Positions 59,701-64,000 of a stretch of DNA of 64,000 nucleotides are shown piece by piece. The stretch comes from Molanna angustata. Taxonomy: Eukaryota > Arthropoda > Insecta > Trichoptera > Molannidae. Position 1 is the first letter of the stretch. Every line of letters starts with the position of its first letter. Both the position numbers and the translations under genes were made by a program. The notes beneath the pieces were generated by a model. It ran no database searches, was not told the origin of the DNA, and worked only from the letters and a program-made list of their open reading frames with translations. The stretch is from the NCBI GenBank assembly GCA_963576475.1, contig OY754981.1, positions 28,310,132 through 28,374,131 on the forward strand, in the 5' to 3' direction.

Positions 59701-62272
59701 ACAACTAAGTTACAAGATAATATTTAAAATATTTACAACTAAGTATATTATATTTAAAAAAAATATATATATAAGGTGTATCGCTCATGACTGCTTAAAA
59801 ATTATAAAATCTTATCATGTTACTAAATTGTAATATACTAAATTGTAAAATTTAGTTTGTATTACACTCTTAATATGGTTGTAATCTAAAAATGGTTTTA
59901 ACACGCAACTTCCACTATTGCAAGTTCCAAGTTAAAATATAATTATTTTTGATTTTAGTAAGCTATACATATACTACTATTTTTTTACGAGTCACTTAGT
60001 CGAGAAACGTGTCGCGAAGTGACTCGTAATAAAAACAGTGGTATATAGCTAATAATATAAATGAAATATGGTTCATACTAACTACCACTAAATATCCGCC
60101 GGATCATTAAAAGATAAATAAGAAATTTAATCATGATATTGTAAAAAAATATTTTATTATTAAATACGTAAAGTTATAAAGTGATTAGACTAAAGCTCTT
60201 AAAAACAATAAAATGAATACTGATATTTTTACTTATTAAAATCAACTTAGCGAATGCTTAGGTGGTCGGTAGAAGTACCATTAAATGATAAAATAACGAG
60301 GACAATCAAATTTGTTTAAAATACGAATGATTCATGCCTTACACAAAGTAATCTGTAAGAAAAATACAATTGTTTAAAGTGTGCCAAAAGTTAATTCTGA
60401 AAATATTAAAAATATGTGAGAGTTGAATTTTATTAAGGTGGCTACAGCCGGATGTACATCACGTATTGTCAATGCTGTGTCCTTAATTTATGAACTAAAA
60501 CCTATATTTTACAGTAAACCGATAATCTTAACTACAACTTTTATTTCAATATATATATTTTATTTATTTGCAGCTTACAATCCAAGCGGTCGCTCAATCA
60601 TTGGTGGTGAGTTATTTTTTTATTGTATTCTTACTTTCGATGTCGTCATTAAATTTGAGCGTAGATTTATATAAAGTAACAGATTTCAAACAAAATCATC
60701 TGTCATGCATAAATTTCGAAATATGGACAAAGATTTGTCTAAGATTTTCTAAAGTAACAAAATAATTTAATTTAAAAATTGTTTTTTTTTCTATTTTCAG
60801 AAGAGACAGCTGTCTGTCAAATTATACCGTCGATGATGGCGACCCAATACATTTACCGTAAGTTTTTTTTTTATGGTTGTAAAAAATTATCAAACTGAGA
60901 TGAAGTAGAAATATATTTTTCAAATAAAAAAAAAGTAATCAAAGGGACTTGCAACCTACATTAATTTTCATCACAACTTACATGAGTTCAAATGGTCAGC
61001 CACTTATCAGTGAAAATAGGGATTCTATTTCAAAAAACAAGAAATAAAACGATGTCAAAAGTGACTGTTTTATGTCTCAATTATTCCAAAGACTAGAAAT
61101 TCCCCAATTTTCGAAAGAAAATATACCTACTCAAGATCTAATGGTCGAGCATTTATAGAACAAGAAAATATCACAGCAGGCTTCGTTGGGTTGCAAAAAT
61201 ATTGATTAGCTTCTCGATACAAAGAACTTCCAATAGCTTGACACCGTCAATGGATGAGACTTGAGTTGGGGTCAAGTGTACAAAAATCGATAGCAGAGTG
61301 ACACAAGAGAAAAAATATACATCTTGAAATGTATTTCAAAGATTCTGGGTGGTTGACATTTGATTGAATCATTCTTTCGTAACGCTATTTTTAATGAAAA
61401 TACTTCAATATATATTATCATCTTTATGAAGTGACTTCATAGCCGAAAGGCGGTTTTTTATTACTGTCCAGAAAAACATGGATTGTTTAAAGAATATAAT
61501 GTTCCTCTTAAAGAATATCTCAAAAAATGATCCTTAGTTGTTCATCTTAAAAAGTGATCTGAAATATGTTTTTTTTAATATTCATAGTAGATTTATTAAG
61601 ATCGATAGGTATGAGATAAGGTGGACGTGGAATTATTAAAAAACTATTACAATAATATATGTTTTTTTCTCCTTTTCACAGAGGGCGTTTCAGTATGCAA
61701 GAGCAGTGATTGGTCGGCCGTAATTGGTATTTGTTTTTTTTTAATTCAAAGCGTTTTAGAAAAGTGGAAAAATATTTTAATCAAACAGATCTTAATGCTA
61801 ATTCATTACTCTCCTCATTATAATTAATTCATGTAGTTTTTTCTCTAGACTATTTCACAATATTATGAACTTATGTAATTCTTATAGTTACTTTTGTTCT
61901 CACCAACAAAAATATTAAATGAAATATTTAGAACATAAATTTCTATTGGGTTTCCATATCTATACTATGAGCTTAAAGTCAATTGTAGAATAGCAACAAA
62001 AAACGACGATTCACTATCCAATTTAAGACTGCCAATCAAAGATTGATTCCAATCAGGTATACCTATATTGGCAAATGAGAATCTTGTTAGTGATTTCAAA
62101 AAATCCCATTTTATATTACTGTCATTATGCTAGATAAATAAACACGGAGATCAATCAAGAAGCGACAGATTTAATTTTATTTTTTTAAATAAACCGATTT
62201 ATAATATTTTTATTTATTTCAGGCTCCAATGCTTTCTCCGCGGATCCAGAGACCACAGATGTCAAGAAATAG
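44681..62272 (+). CDS. Gene B: secreted Asn/Tyr/Ser-rich micro-exon protein, 22 exons
   Basis: Joining 44681-44744, 45757-45807, 45995-46036, 47803-47859, 48948-49031, 49893-49922, 50966-51049, 52824-52865, 53865-53939, 54268-54360, 54632-54703, 55005-55088, 55381-55449, 55696-55782, 56149-56226, 56934-57014, 57313-57390, 58841-58918, 60574-60606, 60801-60857, 61682-61726 and 62223-62272 gives one open frame of 477 codons plus TAG. All introns are phase 1 and every internal exon is a multiple of 3. Order along the protein: signal peptide (about 20 residues); a unique part with two Cys exons (EYLLCTVKS, NNNWCRFQI); then about 11 repeat exons of the type QNAYADSS.NPSYSYSGRNYNNN..A; then a C-terminal module with AVCQ and SVCKSSDW, ending DPETTDVKK. 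It is predicted to be secreted and low in hydrophobics after the signal. I do not recognise the family. Two marginal exon copies (53320-53349, 56542-56568) could be included in frame. Related to gene A by C-terminal module, phase pattern and composition. Confidence 0.85.
45061..45272. mobile_element. MITE-like element with ACCCGATATACAC terminal inverted repeats
   Basis: The left end ACCCGATATACACGGACTGC + TTGTAGCAGTCG and the right end CGATTGCTCCAAGCAGTC + AGTGTATCTCGGGT are imperfect inverse copies. GC-rich interior. No coding capacity. In gene B intron 1. Confidence 0.6.
45757..45807 (+). CDS. Gene B exon 2
   Basis: 51 nt, acceptor TTGTTACAG, donor GTAAAT, phase 1-1. Encodes GNYNPSYRNVQMPMQLP; NPSY recurs in the later repeat exons. 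Confidence 0.78.
45995..46036 (+). CDS. Gene B exon 3
   Basis: 42 nt, acceptor TATTTTTTAG, donor GTACGT, phase 1-1. Encodes IMQNQWVVMSSTSS. Confidence 0.7.
46320..46455 (+). mobile_element. Second SINE family, partial copy (gene B intron 3)
   Basis: Contains ACTCACGCAAATATTTCTTC, TCTAGGCTGGGTTAATTGGA and CGCCACTTACGTAGGGTG; only the body is preserved. Confidence 0.45.
47275..47346. repeat. G-run and (CA)n microsatellite
   Basis: About ten G, then CACA repeats interrupted by CAGAC, to 47346. It lies in gene B intron 3 and is likely length-variable. Confidence 0.85.
47460..47555 (+). repeat. Dispersed repeat shared with 36640-36745 (gene B intron 3)
   Basis: Same element as at 36.6 kb, here just after a G-run and CA microsatellite. 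Confidence 0.6.
47803..47859 (+). CDS. Gene B exon 4 (Cys)
   Basis: 57 nt, acceptor TTATTTTACAG, donor GTAAGA, phase 1-1. Encodes EYLLCTVKSTTIVPSRPFS. Confidence 0.75.
48000..48320 (+). mobile_element. LINE remnant (RTE-like) in gene B intron 4
   Basis: Contains a decayed FEMW.YKRM (CTTCGAAATGTGGTAATACA), ACGACAGTTATATGGA and a GAGGCTGGCGGACGACAGGG tail, typical of RTE ORF ends. Confidence 0.5.
48948..49031 (+). CDS. Gene B exon 5 (Cys, charged)
   Basis: 84 nt, acceptor TTTCATTACAG, donor GTAACA (weak), phase 1-1. Encodes a charged stretch (SDTKKADKDGRMIGMSM) then NNNWCRFQI. It is the least repeat-like part of the protein. Confidence 0.72.
49686..49735 (+). ncRNA. Hammerhead-like motif in gene B intron 5
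   Basis: CTGAGGAAG, loop, CTTCGAAATCGATCG then ATAAAATAAATTC. Core boxes are complete with a short helix II (GAAG/CTTC). The 3' context (TAAAATAAATT..GTGGTTAG) matches the copy at 12.7 kb. Confidence 0.5.
49893..49922 (+). CDS. Gene B exon 6 (30-nt micro-exon)
   Basis: 30 nt, acceptor TTTGTTTCAG, donor GTAAGT, phase 1-1. Encodes EQINPSWKPV. Confidence 0.72.
50428..50606 (+). mobile_element. tRNA-derived SINE, copy 3 (gene B intron 6)
   Basis: The best-kept head: GGTCGA/TCGACC ends pair, the anticodon arm CTGGG/TCCAG is intact, B-box GAGTTCGAATC. Body and A-run to 50606. Probably the youngest of the three. Confidence 0.72.
50619..50820. mobile_element. Fold-back PLE-like repeat in gene B intron 6
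   Basis: The left half contains ATTGACACGGCTTCCAAACT and an arm with GAACACATATTATG. The right half repeats the arm inverted (CATATGTGTTC). Between them lies TTATGACCTCGTAAGCCGAA followed by ACGGTCGTCGG, which resembles a decayed hammerhead. The left half matches 29955-30035 in gene A intron 1, and the centre matches 6791-6830. Confidence 0.4.
50966..51049 (+). CDS. Gene B exon 7
   Basis: 84 nt, acceptor CAAATTTCAG, donor GTAAGA, phase 1-1. Encodes YLRGSDQNNYGRSQNHFYPS then GRSGNNFN, with the SGR...NNF theme of the downstream repeat exons. Confidence 0.78.
52151..52275. repeat. Hairpin element in gene B intron 7
   Basis: CAACTTGACTATAAT / ATTATAGTCTAGTTG and AGCCAGTTTCGG / AAACTGGGT arms fold over about 100 bp. 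Confidence 0.55.
52824..52865 (+). CDS. Gene B exon 8
   Basis: 42 nt, acceptor CACATTACAG, donor GTAAGT, phase 1-1. Encodes QNYADPSYSYRNYA, a shortened repeat unit. The exon and its flanks are duplicated at about 53260-53450. Confidence 0.8.
53320..53349 (+). pseudogene. Duplicated copy of gene B exon 8 with lost acceptor
   Basis: About 480 nt after exon 8, the same 42-nt sequence recurs with its flanks. Where exon 8 has CAG before AAAACTAC, this copy has CAT, so the ancestral acceptor is gone. The donor GTAAGT is intact. An AG inside the exon (CGCAG, ending at 53319) would give a 30-nt exon, (c)AT CCA TCA..., in exactly phase 1-1, encoding HPSYNYRNYA. It is therefore either a dead exon or a re-born shorter one; only transcripts can tell. 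Confidence 0.7.
53865..53939 (+). CDS. Gene B exon 9
   Basis: 75 nt, acceptor TAATTTCAG, donor GTAAGT, phase 1-1. Encodes QNSYPSYSSANPSYEKNARA then FNKFS. It has two SY..ANPSY-type cores. Confidence 0.78.
54268..54360 (+). CDS. Gene B exon 10
   Basis: 93 nt, acceptor CTATTCAG, donor GTAAGA, phase 1-1. Encodes KKNVFADHGNPSLISANPSF then NYVNKNNKNFA. A second AG at 54285 (TTTGCAG) would also keep the frame and drop 18 nt, so two in-frame acceptors exist. The longer form matches the family (NAFAD...NPS). Confidence 0.75.
54632..54703 (+). CDS. Gene B exon 11
   Basis: 72 nt, acceptor ATATTTCAG, donor GTAAGT, phase 1-1. Encodes QNNYSSMLSNPVFGYSGKNF then NNHG. Confidence 0.8.
55005..55088 (+). CDS. 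Gene B exon 12
   Basis: 84 nt, acceptor TGATTTCAG, donor GTAAGT, phase 1-1. Encodes QNTDSSTNPFNSYSGNNYNN then NYNYNSFA; lengthened by extra Asn/Tyr codons. Confidence 0.8.
55381..55449 (+). CDS. Gene B exon 13
   Basis: 69 nt, acceptor TAATTTCAG, donor GTTAGT (a change from the usual GTAAGT), phase 1-1. Encodes QNADSFANPFYSNSGRYYDN then NYA. Confidence 0.78.
55696..55782 (+). CDS. Gene B exon 14
   Basis: 87 nt, acceptor CAATTTCAG, donor GTAAGT, phase 1-1. Encodes the near-consensus QNAYADSSANPSYSYSGRNY followed by an Asn-rich tail (YNNKNNYDA). Confidence 0.82.
56149..56226 (+). CDS. Gene B exon 15
   Basis: 78 nt, acceptor TAATTTCAG, donor GTAAGT, phase 1-1. Encodes QNAFADSTANPSYSYSGRNY then NNNNYA. 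Confidence 0.82.
56542..56568 (+). pseudogene. Truncated gene B repeat exon
   Basis: Compared with exon 15 (56149) and exon 16 (56934), this unit has lost the end of its intron (including the TTTCAG acceptor) and the first two thirds of the exon. Only the Asn-rich tail and the GCAC|GTAAGT donor remain. A chance AAAG at 56541 would give a 27-nt in-frame exon (QNDNNNDNA), but it lies some way from the T-run. Likely dead, possibly rescued. Confidence 0.65.
56934..57014 (+). CDS. Gene B exon 16
   Basis: 81 nt, acceptor TAATTTCAG, donor GTATGT, phase 1-1. Encodes QNAYADSAANPSYGYSGRNY then NNNNYNA. Confidence 0.8.
57313..57390 (+). CDS. Gene B exon 17
   Basis: 78 nt, acceptor ACAATTTCAG, donor GTAAGT, phase 1-1. 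Encodes QNAFADSSAYSSNNYYGRNY then NNYNFA. Confidence 0.8.
57715..57783 (+). pseudogene. Degenerate gene B repeat exon, acceptor CAG to GTG
   Basis: The 69-nt stretch aligns with the repeat exons (...ANSSANTFYSNSGRSFYNFT) and keeps a 3n length and a GTAATA donor, but the acceptor position reads GTG. The two nearby upstream AGs give either an in-frame TGA or a wrong frame. It is a broken exon that should be skipped. Confidence 0.65.
57975..58640 (-). mobile_element. LINE 3' portion (Jockey-like) in gene B intron 17
   Basis: The minus strand encodes 133 codons: IDPLIKLQKSVLKIIYKVPI..., ...FGQRNFLYFGVKLYNELPLT. LQK..L..I......P and F.G..L.N.LP are typical for Jockey-group ends. The TTTATTTATTTATTTTATTT at 57980-58010 is its tail. 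It separates exons 17 and 18. Confidence 0.7.
58841..58918 (+). CDS. Gene B exon 18
   Basis: 78 nt, acceptor ACAATTTCAG, donor GTAAGT, phase 1-1. Encodes QNAYPTDSSADASYSFSGRS then FNNNFA. It is the last repeat-type exon and is separated from the array by an inserted LINE fragment. Confidence 0.8.
59145..59268 (-). mobile_element. LINE 3' fragment (family 1), adjoining 60-bp array
   Basis: The + strand shows AGAGAACCGAACGCCACTTT and CATCCATGTATCGCTTCACG, i.e. the reverse of the family 1 3' end. It leads straight into the 60-bp tandem array in gene B intron 18. Confidence 0.45.
59269..59628. repeat. 60-bp tandem repeat, 6 near-identical copies (gene B intron 18)
   Basis: The unit is AAAACCCGATATGATCGAAC, then TTTTTTTCGTTATTTCTGAT, then GCTATGAACGTTAATCTTTT. 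One copy has GCTTTG, the last diverges. Because 60 is divisible by 3, one frame stays open for 153 codons; no codon-level constraint is seen. Confidence 0.92.
59957..60054. repeat. Hairpin element in gene B intron 18
   Basis: AGCTATACATATACTACT and TTTACGAGTCACTT pair with AAGTGACTCGTAATAAAA and GTGGTATATAGCT; the loop is AGTCGAGAAACGTGTCGCG. Confidence 0.6.
60574..60606 (+). CDS. Gene B exon 19
   Basis: 33 nt, acceptor TTATTTGCAG, donor GTGAGT, phase 1-1. Encodes PYNPSGRSIIG. Confidence 0.75.
60801..60857 (+). CDS. Gene B exon 20 (C-terminal Cys module, part 1)
   Basis: 57 nt, acceptor CTATTTTCAG, donor GTAAGT, phase 1-1. Encodes EETAVCQIIPSMMATQYIY. Same length as gene A exon 6, with one Cys placed similarly. 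Confidence 0.78.
61682..61726 (+). CDS. Gene B exon 21 (C-terminal Cys module, part 2)
   Basis: 45 nt, acceptor CTTTTCACAG, donor GTATTT, phase 1-1. Encodes QGVSVCKSSDWSAVI; the counterpart of gene A exon 7. Confidence 0.76.
62223..62272 (+). CDS. Gene B exon 22 (C-terminus)
   Basis: The acceptor is TATTTATTTCAG. Encodes GSNAFSADPETTDVKK and a TAG stop at 62270-62272. Confidence 0.78.
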
Positions 62273-62350
62273 GTTCTACACATCGATCGCTTTTTAAATA
62301 GTGCTATTTATTATGTTTTAGCGATTATTAATACCCATTGATATTTTTCA

Positions 62351-62356
62351 AATAAA
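62351..62356 (+). terminator. Poly(A) signal of gene B
   Basis: AATAAA lies 79 nt after the stop codon, before T/G-rich sequence; a typical spacing for an insect 3' UTR. Confidence 0.5.
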
Positions 62357-62535
62357 GTTATTGACTGACATACAAAACTAATAAAAATATTTGAAATAAA
62401 ATGTTTTTCTAATTTCCTTTTTTTGTTTACTAATTCATAAATGTTTCTAAATTGGAAAAAAACACTTATAAATAGGTTGATATGTTATAAAAAATATAAA
62501 AATACTTGGTAATTGTTCTATTGTGTTTATTTGAT

Positions 62536-62568
62536 TATTGACGCGTTTCGTGCAAAGCACATCGTCAG
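62536..62568 (-). ncRNA. Hammerhead-ribozyme-like motif (left palindrome arm)
   Basis: Exact inverted copy of the motif at 62588-62620 on the other strand. Confidence 0.58.
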
Positions 62569-62587
62569 AATAATGTTTATAATTATT

Positions 62588-62620
62588 CTGACGATGTGCT
62601 TTGCACGAAACGCGTCAATA
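62588..62620 (+). ncRNA. Hammerhead-ribozyme-like motif (right palindrome arm)
   Basis: CTGACGA, then the TGTGC/GCACG hairpin with a TTT loop, then GAAAC and GCGTCAATA. It has the CUGANGA box, helix II, the GAAA box and a short self-complementary helix III (CGCG) ahead of a GUC-like cleavage triplet. Such short helix III is typical of PLE hammerheads that work as dimers. Confidence 0.6.
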
Positions 62621-62778
62621 ATCAAATAAACACAATAGAACAATTACCAAGTATTTTTATATTTTTTATAACATATCAACGTACAATGGAGTTCTATCAA
62701 GAATTGTCGATCGACAAACTAAACTTACTTATAAATAGAATCACAGTTAGATTCCACAATGAGTATTTTTATTTGCCT

Positions 62779-62812
62779 AAGCGCTTTCGCCAGTCACAGC
62801 TGGCATCCTCAG
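62779..62812 (-). ncRNA. Hammerhead-ribozyme-like motif, CGAAAGCGC family
   Basis: The minus strand reads CTGAGGATG, CCAG/CTGG hairpin with CTGTGA loop, CGAAAGCGCTTA. Core boxes are complete. Same family as 33102-33133 and 33179-33215. Confidence 0.55.
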
Positions 62813-63671
62813 AGGCACACAATACCTACTGACTTAAAAATTACACATGTAATGGTCAAATGGGGTATGTACAGGTATTTATAAGTGTTTTTTACAAATT
62901 ATAATTATGAACTTCCACTGTGTCAACAAAAAAACATTCAAGTCATAAATGTTTGATAATATAATTTAATACAACAAAAAAACTAATAGCCATTTCTCTT
63001 TAGATATGGGCAGATGAAATCTAGTTTTGGCAAACAACTGTCCTTTCTCCTAATCTTATTAATGTGCATTCTCGTACTTATAATATTCCAACATTTAAAG
63101 TGTATATATACTCCTACAAATTGATGGTGTTAAAATATAATCGTAGATACAAAAAATATCTTTTAGTGTTTTCAAACTCGGTTCATAAACAACAAAAAAT
63201 ATGTTTATCTACAAGAACACTCAATTGTATTCAGCTATATAAAGAAATTCTATATAATCGTAAGAATTTGCCTCTGATTTACAAATAAATCAGCTGAATT
63301 GAAGGAATCCTTTACCACCAGTGATTTATTAACTGATCCTGATTAAAAATAATGTAACTTACTTCACAATATATCAAAGTATGCACTACGATGTTGTAGT
63401 CTTGAAAATAGTAGTCAAACTTGAAATTATACCTGAAACAAAAGGAAAATAAATTATAAATATTGAATTAAAAACTGTTTTTATAAATATATGAAATTGC
63501 AGACAATATGAGAAAAACCAGAAGAAATTTTGAAATTTTAAACGGAATTCTATTATTGAAGTGTTATTTAAAATAATATTAATAATTTCTGTATTAACTT
63601 TGTGGTACATTTTTAAAAACTTTAAAAAACACAAATAACTTTGTTTACACCACTTTAAGAGTTATTTTTAG

Positions 63672-63710
63672 AAGTCTACTGGTTTCGAAGCAACTGCTTC
63701 CTCCTCAGGA
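63672..63710 (-). ncRNA. Hammerhead-ribozyme-like motif downstream of PLE ORF
   Basis: The minus strand reads CTGAGGAG, a GAAGC/GCTTC stem with an AGTT loop, then GAAAC and CCAGTAGAC. This gives the CUGANGA and GAAA core boxes around a perfect helix II. It sits just 3' of the PLE C-terminal coding segment, where PLE-linked hammerheads are known to lie. Confidence 0.6.
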
Positions 63711-63735
63711 CTGATTATAACTAACTTTCTACTTT

Positions 63736-64000
63736 CTACGATTGTGTGTTACTGCTGTTGCAAGGTGGGAGTAGAGGGGGTGAGAGGGGTGGTAATGGGG
63801 GCGGAGTCAATTTATCCAACGGAAACATATTTATGAGTGGACTGTTTGTTAAAATTTGGTTATTAATAATATTTTCGCCTTTGTTTACTGCTTTCCTAAT
63901 TTCTAAAGCTTCTAGATTATCTAATCTATGACCCTGTTTGTGAACGTTTTTGAACGTGTTTGTGAAAGTGAATTTAAAAATCTACAGCAAAAAATAAAAA
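63736..64000 (-). mobile_element. Penelope-like element, C-terminal ORF end (partial)
   Basis: On the minus strand the frame reads ...NVHKQGHRLDNLEALEI..., then IINNQILTNSPLINMF, then a Pro-rich tail, and stops with TAG at 63736-63738. The pattern H-x-G-x-x-L-[DN]-x-L-E-x-x-E-I ... N-x-Q ... SPL is typical of the end of the GIY-YIG region of Penelope-like retroelement proteins. An in-frame TAG at 63982-63984 shows the copy is broken, or marks an intron border (it follows a T-rich stretch). A hammerhead-like motif and a terminal-repeat-like stretch follow directly at 63640-63710. Confidence 0.6.

Larger units (their letters stand above)
62476..62680. repeat. Perfect palindrome, 2 x 99 bp, 7-nt loop
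   Basis: Arms 62476-62574 and 62582-62680 are exact reverse complements; the loop is 62575-62581. Each arm contains one hammerhead-like motif. A diverged single arm occurs at 33400-33495. It probably represents inverted PLE terminal repeats, lying just after the gene B poly(A) signal. An assembly fold-back is possible. Confidence 0.85.

Overview
This window looks like an insect nuclear genome, most plausibly a moth or butterfly. It is strongly AT-rich, has GT-AG introns, and carries many 3' ends of non-LTR retrotransposons, Penelope-like element (PLE) debris and tRNA-derived SINEs, with frequent GGTACCTA-type low-complexity runs. No prokaryotic signals, rRNA genes or CRISPR arrays were seen. 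The order-level guess rests on general sequence character, not on a marker gene.

Only two convincing protein-coding genes were found. Both lie on the + strand and had to be assembled by hand from small exons. Gene A (27162-35254, 8 exons, 413 codons) starts with a signal-peptide exon, then has one 858-nt exon coding for Tyr/Ser-rich repeats (SYYPGSDDK type), then six mini-exons of 20-132 nt. Gene B (44681-62272, 22 exons in the simplest model, 477 codons) again starts with a signal-peptide exon, followed by 21 exons of 30-93 nt. From 53.8 to 59 kb it is an array of duplicated exon-plus-intron units, each encoding a version of QNAYADSSANPSYSYSGRNY. Every intron in both genes is phase 1, so every internal exon is symmetric and can be skipped, duplicated or lost without breaking the frame. 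The last two exons before the C-terminal tails encode an alignable Cys-x(18-19)-Cys-[VK]-Ser-Ser module with the intron at the same place, so the genes are probably diverged tandem paralogues. They resemble the micro-exon gene architecture known from other secreted-protein families. I do not recognise the family; a secreted structural, silk or adhesive protein is only an inference. Gene B also carries at least three damaged exon copies, a record of exon birth and death.

The rest is mostly transposon debris. The 5' 26 kb holds LINE 3' fragments (RTE-like, Jockey-like, CR1/L2-like), SINEs, small fold-back elements and an unrecognised coding-looking remnant (3619-3852). Between the genes (35.3-44.6 kb) are repeats, a 41-bp tandem array, a 102-codon ORF and a perfect 2 x 103 bp palindrome. 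A striking secondary theme is hammerhead-ribozyme-like motifs (CTGANGA - hairpin - GAAA) in several families. Two lie in perfect palindromes and one lies directly downstream of a PLE-like C-terminal coding segment at the right edge. These fit the terminal repeats of Penelope-like retroelements.

All exon calls come from reading splice consensus and frame by eye, without transcripts; start and end of transcription are not resolved.
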